A stretch of DNA of 64,000 bases from JAZKFT01 sp040386335 (GTDB taxonomy: Bacteria > Bacteroidota > Bacteroidia > Chitinophagales > Chitinophagaceae). The stretch lies in contig JAZKFT010000023.1 of assembly GCA_040386335.1 (NCBI GenBank), forward strand, positions 154,785-218,784, in the 5' to 3' direction. The notes below the pieces were generated by a model. It was given only the letters and a program-made list of their open reading frames with translations, was not told where the DNA came from and did not search any database. The translations under genes and the position numbers were made by a program. This document shows, one piece after another, positions 55,901 to 64,000 of the stretch (position 1 is the stretch's first letter; the number at the start of each line of letters is the position of its first letter).

Positions 55901-57391
55901 ATGCGTAAAATATATAAGATGAATAGTTTGGCATACAAACGTTTTTTAACCACTCTTGGCGTCACTCTCTTGCTTGGTTTTGGTTTTAGCGGCTGTAAAA
56001 AGTTTTTAGACCAAAAGCCTGAAAATGCTATTACAAGGGAAGAATTCTTTAGAACCAAAGATGATGCCACTGCAGCAATGATTGGTTGCTACGATGCATT
56101 ACAAAGCGGTGCAGGCGGTGTTGCCTTTGTAACTCAGGCGCTAAACTGGGGTGAGGTAAGGGCTGATTTGGTAAATTTTGCAGCAACGAACACCTTATAC
56201 ATGCAAAACTTAGACAAAACTCAGAGTTATTGCAATTGGGCCCCTTTTTACAATGTGATTGGAAGGGCTAATTTAGTAATAGAGTTTGTACCCAGGATTC
56301 CTGGGTTGGATAATAACTTTTCAGTAGATGATAGTAAAAAAATTATTGCTGAGGCCAAATTTTTAAGGGCATTAAGTTATTTCTATCTGGTAAGAACTTT
56401 TAAGGAAGTGCCCTTAGTGTTGCAGGCACCAAGCAGCGATGATGTTAAGTATTTTATACCCAAATCTTCAGCTGATTCTGTATTAAATAAAATTGAGGCG
56501 GATTTGGCAGATGCAGATGCATCTATACCTGTATCATATGGTACAAGCGTAGAAACACGTGGCAGGGCTACCAAAGCAGCTGTAAATGCTCTGCAGGCAG
56601 ATGTGTATTTATGGCGTGCCAAATACCAGCTGGCTGCCGATGCTGCTCAGAAAGTACTGGCTAATAATACCTTGTACAAACTGGTGCCCGGTGCAGACTG
56701 GCTTACTATTTTTAGCCAAAAAAATAGCAGTGAGAGCATTTTTGAGGTACAATTTGACAATGGTATTAATGAAACCAATGGTTTGCGAGGTGCAATTGGT
56801 ACTACTAATAGTGTACTTATTAACTATTTGACTGGTGAATCAGATTTGATGCGTGGTTTATACAACACCTATGCCCAGGGTAACAACTCATGGAAATATA
56901 GTGGCTTAACCAATAATAGTACGGCCATTTCACGTACTGGCAACGATCCCAATTTTATTGTTTACCGTTTACCTGACATAATGCTGATGAAAGCGGAAGC
57001 TTTGGTTCATTTAGGCAATGGGGAACCCAAAAAAGAAGCAGTCAAATGGTTAGATACCGTCCGCACAAGGGTAAACTTAACGCCATATGACATCAACAGG
57101 GGTGGATTCTTAGATGGAAATTCATCGTCTGCTTTAATGATGGAAATAATTATGAAGGAACGTGCTATGGAGCTGGCTCATGAAGGCAAAAGATGGTACG
57201 ACCTGATGCGTGTGGCAACTAACGATTCCATGCCAGGTTTTTTAGTTGACCGTGTTGTGTTGTCCCGTTCTGTGGGTGATCGCCAATTAATTAAAAGTCG
57301 GATTATTGACCCAAGAAGTTGGTATTTACCAATAGCCCAGAGTGAGTTACAAGCCAATAATCAACTGGTGCAAAATCCGTTTTACCGTTAA
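55901..57391 (+). CDS. SusD/RagB-like lipoprotein, first FAS1-linked pair
   Basis: The frame begins at 55901, but Met7 at 55919 is a more usual start for the lipoprotein signal (TTLGVTLLLGFGFSGCKKFL). RagB/SusD features: IIAEAKFLRALSYFYLVRTF, VETRGRATKAAVNALQADVY, FIVYRLPDIMLMKAEALVHL, WLDTVRTRVNLTPYDINRGG and KERAMELAHEGKRWYDLMRV. It is 496 residues, typical for the family. It caps the SusC encoded just upstream and should bind an unknown oligosaccharide. The next FAS1 frame begins 8 nt after its stop. Confidence 0.94.
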   Translation: MRKIYKMNSLAYKRFLTTLGVTLLLGFGFSGCKKFLDQKPENAITREEFFRTKDDATAAMIGCYDALQSGAGGVAFVTQALNWGEVRADLVNFAATNTLYMQNLDKTQSYCNWAPFYNVIGRANLVIEFVPRIPGLDNNFSVDDSKKIIAEAKFLRALSYFYLVRTFKEVPLVLQAPSSDDVKYFIPKSSADSVLNKIEADLADADASIPVSYGTSVETRGRATKAAVNALQADVYLWRAKYQLAADAAQKVLANNTLYKLVPGADWLTIFSQKNSSESIFEVQFDNGINETNGLRGAIGTTNSVLINYLTGESDLMRGLYNTYAQGNNSWKYSGLTNNSTAISRTGNDPNFIVYRLPDIMLMKAEALVHLGNGEPKKEAVKWLDTVRTRVNLTPYDINRGGFLDGNSSSALMMEIIMKERAMELAHEGKRWYDLMRVATNDSMPGFLVDRVVLSRSVGDRQLIKSRIIDPRSWYLPIAQSELQANNQLVQNPFYR

Positions 57392-57426
57392 ATAATTTAT
57401 TGCTTATCAAAGTTAAATACAGCTTT

Positions 57427-58932
57427 ATGAAAAAAGATATATTGATTAAACTCACAAGTACACCTTCTAAGTTGATAGGTTTTGTATTGTTAGTTGCTGC
57501 AATGGTTGTAGTGCAGTCTTGCAAAAAAAAATTACCATTCTCCTACCAGGTACAGGATAGAAAACTGCTGATGTTTGACCAGATTAAGACAGATACCAAT
57601 TTTAGTATTTTTGTAGAAGCGCTTGAAAAAACACAGTTGTCATCAGTTATCAACTCTTATGGCCCTTACACCGTTTTTGCACCGGATAACAGCGGTTTTA
57701 GAAAATATTTTGCCTTAAAGGGCAAAAAGAGCCTGGCAGATTTTGCTCTTGATAGTTTGAGCAATATAATACGGTATCATATTATATTGGCCAGGCAAGG
57801 TGATGGAGCGCTGTCTGCAGCCAATTTTATACAAGGACCACAAACGACAGCCTCTGCTAATGGCGATTTAATTAATATAGACATTTCTAAAGGTTATAAG
57901 AATAATGCTGTCGCAAATGCAGTGGCGTTGATTTATAATACTGATAACGAGTACTCCAATGGTTTGCTGCACAAAATGGATGGCGTGTTAGACCCACCCA
58001 TACTTACCATTGGTGAATTTTTATTGGCTAATCCCTCCACTTTCAGCATTATTACTTCCGGCTTACAAAAAGCCGGCCTAATGGATACTTTAACCAAGTT
58101 GAATAATCCATTTGGTGTCAGAACAAGGTTAACCTTATTTGCAGAAACCAATGACGTTTTACGTGCTAATGGCATTAATGATTATAATGGTTATTCCACC
58201 GATAGCCTGGTCAGATATATGCGAAATCATTTAGTAGCCGGTTCAGCGAGCTCAAAAGGGTACACACGTAATAATACTGCAATAGCTGCTTTAAACGTAA
58301 TTGACCGTTATGATAGCACGGTGGGTACACTCGACGGTGAAGATTGGCTTTATTTCAATTTGGCCGCCACCAATTTAATTGATGTAACCACCAACTTTAC
58401 TGTAAGCGATTTAAGTATGCGCAATGGTATAATACATAATGTGAGCAAGCCATTGGTATTTACCGGCCCTACGAAAAAAAGAACGCAAATATTGCATTAC
58501 TTCTATCTTAATGAAGCTTATGGATATGGTGTCACCGGCACAGCCAATGGTGCAGCACCTATTGCCAATCTTTCATCTGGAGGTACTACTTTCAGATGGT
58601 ATCCGGATGGACCTGGAAATCATTTATTCTTCCCTGGTGATAGCCCCGGTGATTCTTGTGTGGTTGTTGTAAAGGGTATCAAACGAGGCAAATACCAATT
58701 TGTGGTAAGCGGTAAAGGTGGCGGCAGAGGCACTTATCAAATATGGAACGGTGCCGATTCTTTGTTCACATATAACTTCAGCTTTGTTGGCCTGCCAACA
58801 TATAGACAGAACTATATTCTTGGTACATATGACTTTAAAAGCAGTGGCAATAAGCGCATCAGGTTTGTGAATACAAACGTAGGGAACGGGCAACTTAATG
58901 TGGAGTGCTTTGTTCTAAACCCTGTTGAGTAA
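57427..58932 (+). CDS. FAS1 (fasciclin) domain lipoprotein with C-terminal beta-sandwich, second module
   Basis: I place the start at the ATG at 57427; an upstream in-frame start at 57400 would add nine residues before the lipoprotein signal (IGFVLLVAAMVVVQSCKKKL). One clear FAS1 domain occupies about residues 40-190 (FDQIKTDTNFSIFVEALEKT, YGPYTVFAPDNSGFRKYFAL, IIRYHIILARQGDG) and a second, weaker one about 200-360 (GEFLLANPSTFSIITSGLQK, YMRNHLVAG). The last 140 residues form a separate beta-rich domain (GGTTFRWYPDGPGNHLFFPG, YQFVVSGKGGGRGTYQIWNG) that resembles a carbohydrate-binding module. It differs in this tail from the first FAS1 protein. Confidence 0.86.
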   Translation: MKKDILIKLTSTPSKLIGFVLLVAAMVVVQSCKKKLPFSYQVQDRKLLMFDQIKTDTNFSIFVEALEKTQLSSVINSYGPYTVFAPDNSGFRKYFALKGKKSLADFALDSLSNIIRYHIILARQGDGALSAANFIQGPQTTASANGDLINIDISKGYKNNAVANAVALIYNTDNEYSNGLLHKMDGVLDPPILTIGEFLLANPSTFSIITSGLQKAGLMDTLTKLNNPFGVRTRLTLFAETNDVLRANGINDYNGYSTDSLVRYMRNHLVAGSASSKGYTRNNTAIAALNVIDRYDSTVGTLDGEDWLYFNLAATNLIDVTTNFTVSDLSMRNGIIHNVSKPLVFTGPTKKRTQILHYFYLNEAYGYGVTGTANGAAPIANLSSGGTTFRWYPDGPGNHLFFPGDSPGDSCVVVVKGIKRGKYQFVVSGKGGGRGTYQIWNGADSLFTYNFSFVGLPTYRQNYILGTYDFKSSGNKRIRFVNTNVGNGQLNVECFVLNPVE

Positions 58933-58983
58933 ATGTTATTCGCAATCTTGCAATCGATAGAATATTATATTAATTAGACGTAT

Positions 58984-61968
58984 ATGTTAAAGTACAAAAT
59001 TTACCTGGTTGCAACCATGTTGTCAATAGGAATAGGTACGGGTACGAATGATGCAATAGCCCAGCAGAAAACACCCACCGTGTCGGCAGCCGGTAAAGCT
59101 TTTTTAGATAGCTTACAAAAAGCAAAGCAAACAAATCAACCAGGTAGCGATGCAGTTGAAACCGTTAATATTGGCTACACAACCATTGATAAGCATTATG
59201 TAACGGGCAGCAATGCAACATTTACAGCCGATAATCATTCAAGAGATTTAGTGGCTCTGTCGCCCAATAATTTATTACAGGGGCAATTAGCGGGTGTAAA
59301 AGTGGTAAACACATCTGCTGCAAGTGCATTTCTTACCATACGCGGCAATGCCTCTTTTAATGCAGGTGCTACACCTTTGTATGTTATAGATGGCATACCT
59401 GTTAAAGTTCAACGCTTTGCTAATTCTTTGGCAGTAAACGTAGATAATGATCCGTTGGCTGATATGCATCCTGAAGATATTGAAAGTATCACTGTATTGA
59501 AGGATGCTCAGGCTACGGCAATTTATGGCACAAGAGCATCTAACGGTGTGGTATTAATTACCACCAATAGTGGTACTGCTGGTAAAACCTATTTAGATGT
59601 TACTGCGTATACAGGTATTTTTACCCAGCCGGAGCAGGTTTCTGTATTAGACAGCTCACAGTACCGCAATTATATAGTAGCAAAGGAAAGAGCCAGTGGC
59701 CTTTCTGACGCAGCTATTGCCAGTGGTGTTGGTAAATATTTATTATTGTCTACACCAGCTGGCCAAAGAGAACGTTATAATAACAATACCAATTGGCAAA
59801 ACGAAGTATTAAAAAGTGGCCTGTTAAGTAATTTTCACCTCACATTGCGTGGTGGTGATGCTGTGGCCAAGTATTCTTTAAATGTGGGGTATAGTAAATT
59901 GAACAGCGTCATTCAAAATACAGATTTCAGCCGCTTTAATTTGCGTTTGAATCTTGACTATAAAATTGGAGCCAAACTTACATTTCTAAATAACTTAAGT
60001 TATGCCAAGGTGGATAGAAAGCTGACAGATCAGGGTTCTGCCTATAATACCAATCAATTATTTTTAACTACATTAAAGTCGCCGGTTTTAACACCTTATC
60101 AGCAAGATGCAATGGGTGCCAATACCGTTTACCTGGATAGTTCCGATTTTAACCGTAACAATAACCCATTGGCTGTATCCAATAGAATGGTTAATAAAAA
60201 TAACACCAACCGCATTTCTGTCAAAACTGTTGGCCAGTATATATTTTCACCCCATTTAGTATTACGCATGGGTATACTTTTAGATTACTACAGACTACAG
60301 GAAAACAGGTTTATGCCTTCTACAGGTTTTGCTACCACAGGATATGTGGTCAGGTCTGCATCTGCACAAAACAGCGCCGAGCTAATGTTTTTAAATGAGA
60401 ACACATTAACCTACACAAAAAAAACAAAGTCAGGTAACAGCTTAACGGCCCTGGTTGGTTTGGCAGCGCAGTCTACCACCTTAGATTCTAAATATGGCAG
60501 AGCAGTTGGTGCGCTGGGTGCTAACGGTAGTGTATTTGGTATCTCTACCGATCAGCAAACAACTGTTAATACAAATGATGCCAAGTCATTGGATTCAATC
60601 GGTAGTATTTCGCCAGCCTGGAATTTGATGTCTGGTTTTGCAAGTGTAAATTATGCCGTTAAAGATAAATACATTTTTGCAGGAACATTTAGGGCAGATG
60701 GCTCCAGCAGGTTTGCCAAAGGCCAGCAGTGGGGCTATTTCCCCGCAGCCTCTTTTGCATGGAGACTTGGCCAGGAGGATTTCTTAAAAAGCAGCAAAAC
60801 AATCAGCGAATTAAAGTTAAGAACCAGCTATGGCATTACAGGTAATGATAATGTAGGTGTAAGTAATTCATTTAACTCCTTCGTATCTACACCATATATC
60901 TACTCTGCTATAAGTATTGGTATATTGGGTAATTCAGCCTTTCAATGGGAGTCGACCAAACAATTTAATATTGGTGCAGATGTAGAATTAGCAAAAGGTA
61001 AATTCGCACTTACTGTGGATTTTTATAATCGCAAAACAGACCATTTGTTTAATATCATCAATTTGCCGACCGTTAGTGGATTTGAAAACTATGCAGTGAG
61101 CGAAGGGTCGGTTAGAAATACAGGTATTGAGGCTTCTTTGGGCTGGAAAGTATTAGACAATACGAAAGGTTTCTCCTGGCAAACAAGGTTCAATTTCTCC
61201 TATAATAAAAATACCATCCTGTCGTTGCCTAACAGGCTGGATAGTACCAAAAATATCGATGACTATAGCATGGCTGTACGTACCGGCATAGCAATGGGTT
61301 CCTTTTATGGCTACAATGCAATTGGTATTTACGAGCGAACCTCTGATGTAAAGCTTAAAAACGGTACTGCCAATGTTAATCCGTTTAAAGGGGGTGATGT
61401 GATTTTTGAAGATGTAAATGGCGATGGTATAATCGATGAAGGCGATAGAAAAGTAATAGGCAATGTAAATCCTGACTTTTATGGTGGCTTTACCAATCAC
61501 TTCTCTTACAAGCAACTGGAACTGTCTGTATTTACTGATTTTGCCGTTGGGGGGGAAGTATACAATGGTCGTCGTGCGGCGTTGGAACGTGTATCGGATT
61601 ACAGTAACCAATCGACCAGCATATTAAATTATTGGAAAAACGAGGGCGATAAAACAAGTACGCCCAGGTTGCAAAATGGCGATCCGGTAGGGAATGGCCG
61701 GTTTTCTTCAAGATGGATAGAAGATGGTTCTTATGTTCGTATTAAAACGGTAACGCTTGCTTATAGCCTACCGCTAACCGGCTTCCTGAAGAAGGCATTT
61801 AGTAATGCAAGAGTAATGGCTACCGCACAAAATTTAGTTACGTTTTCGAATTATACTGGTTATAGCCCAGAAGTAGGAAATTATGCTAATCCTAATATGT
61901 ACGGCGTTGATTATGGTAATTTGCCTCCCTTGAAATCGTTTGTCTTTGGTGTTCAACTGGGTCTTTAA
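58984..61968 (+). CDS. SusC/RagA TonB-dependent transporter, second FAS1-linked pair, lacking the usual N-terminal domain
   Basis: The 994-residue protein has an export signal (MLSIGIGTGTNDAIAQQ). The carboxypeptidase-regulatory-like domain normally found after the signal is missing; about 65 residues of low-complexity linker (AAGKAFLDSLQKAKQTNQPG) lead to the plug. Plug landmarks are intact: LLQGQLAGVKVVNTSAASAF, LTIRGNASFNAGATPLYVID, ESITVLKDAQATAIYGTRAS. The barrel ends in SFVFGVQLGL. Loss of the N-terminal domain may change partner contacts or assembly. It follows FAS1 by 51 nt and precedes SusD by 31 nt. Confidence 0.94.
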   Translation: MLKYKIYLVATMLSIGIGTGTNDAIAQQKTPTVSAAGKAFLDSLQKAKQTNQPGSDAVETVNIGYTTIDKHYVTGSNATFTADNHSRDLVALSPNNLLQGQLAGVKVVNTSAASAFLTIRGNASFNAGATPLYVIDGIPVKVQRFANSLAVNVDNDPLADMHPEDIESITVLKDAQATAIYGTRASNGVVLITTNSGTAGKTYLDVTAYTGIFTQPEQVSVLDSSQYRNYIVAKERASGLSDAAIASGVGKYLLLSTPAGQRERYNNNTNWQNEVLKSGLLSNFHLTLRGGDAVAKYSLNVGYSKLNSVIQNTDFSRFNLRLNLDYKIGAKLTFLNNLSYAKVDRKLTDQGSAYNTNQLFLTTLKSPVLTPYQQDAMGANTVYLDSSDFNRNNNPLAVSNRMVNKNNTNRISVKTVGQYIFSPHLVLRMGILLDYYRLQENRFMPSTGFATTGYVVRSASAQNSAELMFLNENTLTYTKKTKSGNSLTALVGLAAQSTTLDSKYGRAVGALGANGSVFGISTDQQTTVNTNDAKSLDSIGSISPAWNLMSGFASVNYAVKDKYIFAGTFRADGSSRFAKGQQWGYFPAASFAWRLGQEDFLKSSKTISELKLRTSYGITGNDNVGVSNSFNSFVSTPYIYSAISIGILGNSAFQWESTKQFNIGADVELAKGKFALTVDFYNRKTDHLFNIINLPTVSGFENYAVSEGSVRNTGIEASLGWKVLDNTKGFSWQTRFNFSYNKNTILSLPNRLDSTKNIDDYSMAVRTGIAMGSFYGYNAIGIYERTSDVKLKNGTANVNPFKGGDVIFEDVNGDGIIDEGDRKVIGNVNPDFYGGFTNHFSYKQLELSVFTDFAVGGEVYNGRRAALERVSDYSNQSTSILNYWKNEGDKTSTPRLQNGDPVGNGRFSSRWIEDGSYVRIKTVTLAYSLPLTGFLKKAFSNARVMATAQNLVTFSNYTGYSPEVGNYANPNMYGVDYGNLPPLKSFVFGVQLGL

Positions 61969-61999
61969 TAAATTAATATCTCATTTTAATTGAAGCTTT

Positions 62000-63703
62000 A
62001 TGAAAATGTATTGTCATTCTTTATATAAAATCAAGGTTGTAGTAGGTTTGTTGGCCTTGGTTACTGTTACATCATCGTGCAGTAAGTTCCTGGAGCCTAA
62101 ACCAGGCGACGTGGTTTTAGAGTCAAAATTTCCGAAAGATTATTGGGATGCTGAATTCATGCTACGCGGTGCTTATGGTGCTTTAAGGCCATTGGTAAAC
62201 CACCAGGTAGCAGTGGGTGAAATGAGGGCAGATTGGGTGACACCCGGTTCAGGTGCAGATGCAGACTTTAAAGAATTAGCGTACAACCAGGTATCGAATA
62301 CCAACCGGTTCACTGATTGGCAATCATTTTATGAGTTAATCAATAGAGCTAACTATTGTATTGCGAACATTCCACGTGTGCCGCTTAGTGCCAACTATTT
62401 CAGTCAACCCATAAAAGACAGGTATATAGGAGAAGCCAGGTATTTAAGATGCTATGGTTATATGCAGCTAATTAAGAATTTTCATAAAGTACCTTTTATC
62501 TGGTCCACTGTTGATGATATCAGCAAGGTCGATACTTTATTTAAAATTCCACCGTCTTCAGAAGATGTAATCCTGGATTCAGTAGAGGCTGATTTAAAAT
62601 TGGCTTTTGCTGCTTGTGATATTATAGGCCAGGTGCCAAATAGTTTTGACGCTGGATTTAGACAGAGCCAGGAGCAAACTGTGATGAGAACAAGGAAGCA
62701 AGCAGTCGCAGGCTTACTTGCAGAAGTGTATCTGTGGCGAAATAAATATACTCAGGCCGTTAGAGCATGTGAAGACTATTTTAATACCGGGGTTGATAAC
62801 GGTCAGGGTGCAGGTGGTTCCGGCTGGTTTGACTTCTTTCGGTTAGGCGTAGACCAATCTGGAAATAGCACGGGTGCATTGTTCGGGGCTCTTTTCCGTG
62901 TAAAATTCGAATTTAATGCAAGACAAACCAGCGATTTGCTCATGTACACATCTAACGATCCTTCTTATGGTGGTAAATACATGATGGCACCTTCTTTAAG
63001 GGCGCTTAAAAATTACAATCCTTATTATCCTGATAGTTTGCCTGGTAGCCCCAATGGCACAACGATTGTTAGCAACTTGTATGGCGATGAAGTTCGTCGT
63101 GGTTTCGGGAGATCTTATGCAGGCAGCGCACCATTTTATAATATCGTTAAAACTACGCCGGTAATCTGGAAATTTATCGGCCTGGCACCAGTTCCACCAA
63201 GTACGATTGGCTTACCTCAAACATTGCGTGGTCCATACCAAAGTGATTATAATTTTCATATTATCAGGGGGGCAGATATTTATTTGATGTGGGCCGAAGC
63301 TTCTAACAGGGCCGGTGATAAAGCCACTGCTCTTGCAAGAATTAATGCTGTAAGAGGTAATGCTGAAATGCCCTCCTCATCTACGGTTAACAGGTTTAAT
63401 GATACCATTTCTACAAACTCTTCCACTGAAAAAATTGAAAATTATATTTTAAGAGAGTATGGACTGGAATTAGGTTTTGAAGGCAGAAGATGGTACACTT
63501 TGATAAGAATGGCGAGACACAGAGGTACACCATCTAACCCAGATGTGAATTTTGTTATTGGCCCGGTTATCGACCGTATGGCAAAAAATGGTGAGTCTGC
63601 CGGCAAGCAAGCCGAAGTGACAGCAACATTATCTAATTCCAAAAACTGGTATTTACCTTATAATTTAGAAGAAGTAAGGTTAAATCCCAAATTGGTAAAA
63701 TAG
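62000..63703 (+). CDS. SusD/RagB-like lipoprotein, second FAS1-linked pair
   Basis: The 567-residue protein has a lipoprotein signal (VVVGLLALVTVTSSCSKFLE). RagB/SusD landmarks: YIGEARYLRCYGYMQLIKNF, RTRKQAVAGLLAEVYLWRNK, IIRGADIYLMWAEASNRAGD, RINAVRGNAEMPSSSTVNRF and LREYGLELGFEGRRWYTLIR. The protein is longer than the first FAS1-linked SusD, mainly in the middle, so its ligand may differ. It is the last gene of the operon; a rho-independent terminator begins 48 nt after its stop. Confidence 0.95.
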   Translation: MKMYCHSLYKIKVVVGLLALVTVTSSCSKFLEPKPGDVVLESKFPKDYWDAEFMLRGAYGALRPLVNHQVAVGEMRADWVTPGSGADADFKELAYNQVSNTNRFTDWQSFYELINRANYCIANIPRVPLSANYFSQPIKDRYIGEARYLRCYGYMQLIKNFHKVPFIWSTVDDISKVDTLFKIPPSSEDVILDSVEADLKLAFAACDIIGQVPNSFDAGFRQSQEQTVMRTRKQAVAGLLAEVYLWRNKYTQAVRACEDYFNTGVDNGQGAGGSGWFDFFRLGVDQSGNSTGALFGALFRVKFEFNARQTSDLLMYTSNDPSYGGKYMMAPSLRALKNYNPYYPDSLPGSPNGTTIVSNLYGDEVRRGFGRSYAGSAPFYNIVKTTPVIWKFIGLAPVPPSTIGLPQTLRGPYQSDYNFHIIRGADIYLMWAEASNRAGDKATALARINAVRGNAEMPSSSTVNRFNDTISTNSSTEKIENYILREYGLELGFEGRRWYTLIRMARHRGTPSNPDVNFVIGPVIDRMAKNGESAGKQAEVTATLSNSKNWYLPYNLEEVRLNPKLVK

Positions 63704-63751
63704 ATAAAATAGCTAAGGTTTTCATTTCGAATAGCAATCGTTAAGTACAGC

Positions 63752-63781
63752 AGTCCGCTATTTCTATAGCGGGCTTTTTTT
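63752..63781 (+). terminator. Rho-independent terminator of the FAS1/SusCD operon
   Basis: A 10-bp stem (AGTCCGCTAT at 63752-63761 with ATAGCGGGCT at 63766-63775, one G-T pair) has a TTCT loop and is followed by a run of T to 63781. The next base starts a class C group II intron, as at 43414. Confidence 0.88.
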
Positions 63782-63961
63782 GTGTGCTATGCAAACCATA
63801 GCTCTTTAGGGTGGAAGTCCCGAAAGGCCCCGCCAACGGGAACCATTAGCCTAGAACAAGGGTGTACTTTGTGAGGAGGAATCTGAAGGAAGTCGGCGAC
63901 ATACCGATGACTTGACGGGCAGAAACACGATACTAAGGCTTACGCTGTATATTCCGGTGGA
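63782..63961 (+). mobile_element. Class C group II intron, 5' part, interrupted
   Basis: It begins GTGTG directly after the terminator T-tract. Class C domain I landmarks follow in order: TAGGGTGGAAGTCCCGAA, CATTAGCCTAGAACAAGGGT, GGAATCTGAAGGAAGTCGGC and AAACACGATACTAAGGC. The first 180 nt are readable, then the sequence switches to a repeat typical of an insertion sequence end. A reverse transcriptase, if present, lies beyond the window. It is related to, but not a copy of, the relic at 43414. Confidence 0.8.
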
Positions 63962-64000
63962 TGTTGACCCACCATTCCGTTTCATGTTGACCCACCATTC
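63961..64000. mobile_element. Probable IS21-type element end (direct repeats), cut by the window edge
   Basis: ATGTTGACCCACCATTC occurs at 63961-63977 and again at 63984-64000, a 23-nt period. Repeated TGTTGACC-type units at the tips are typical of IS21-family insertion sequences. The transposase genes would lie to the right. The family call rests on this repeat pattern only. Confidence 0.5.

Overview
The window comes from a Bacteroidota chromosome, most like a Chitinophagaceae-type glycan degrader. The evidence is five SusC/SusD pairs, short Cys-Lys-Lys lipoprotein signals on the SusD-like proteins, an ECF sigma/FecR pair, a hybrid two-component system (HTCS), and one -7 box of the Bacteroidota form TAnnTTTG. 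Genus is not determinable from sequence reading alone.

Region A (1-20370, minus strand) is one long polysaccharide utilization locus (PUL). Read in transcription order it holds: SusC, SusD, GH3 (BglX-like), a GlcG/HbpS protein, an aldo/keto reductase, a GH50/agarase-like clan GH-A enzyme, a DUF1349 + PD40 propeller protein, a secreted sugar isomerase-like TIM barrel, GH5, a Gfo/Idh/MocA oxidoreductase, an ExuT-like MFS transporter, a 674-aa secreted protein of unknown family, another clan GH-A enzyme, and a second GH3 cut by the window edge. A strong hairpin lies between susD and the first enzyme gene. A LacI-family regulator (20560-21573) is divergent from it.

Region B (22003-36847, minus strand) is a xylan PUL: ECF sigma, FecR anti-sigma, SusC with an STN signalling domain, SusD, a second SusC/SusD pair, a GH10 xylanase and a GH2 beta-glucuronidase with the NxK uronate motif. 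This is the tandem SusCD-then-GH10 layout of known xylan loci, but with ECF/FecR control. A perfect palindrome, CTACAACGTTGTAG, occurs 93 nt upstream of the region A susC and again 96 nt upstream of the ECF sigma gene. The LacI regulator therefore probably controls both PULs, the second through the sigma factor.

Region C (36848-43906) is sparse. It holds a large secreted propeller/CARDB protein, a 312-aa protein with a carboxypeptidase-regulatory-like C-terminus, GC-rich structured DNA, a degenerate 21-nt tandem repeat, and a truncated class C group II intron sitting just behind a rho-independent terminator.

Region D (43907-64000, plus strand) has a 1409-aa HTCS regulator, about 2 kb of decayed DNA with a frameshifted CE1-like esterase pseudogene, a YHS-domain protein, and then a duplicated module: FAS1 lipoprotein, SusC, SusD, FAS1 lipoprotein, SusC, SusD. 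No glycoside hydrolase is present, so the target is unknown. The operon ends at a terminator followed directly by a second class C group II intron, which is itself interrupted by what looks like an IS21-type end at the window edge.
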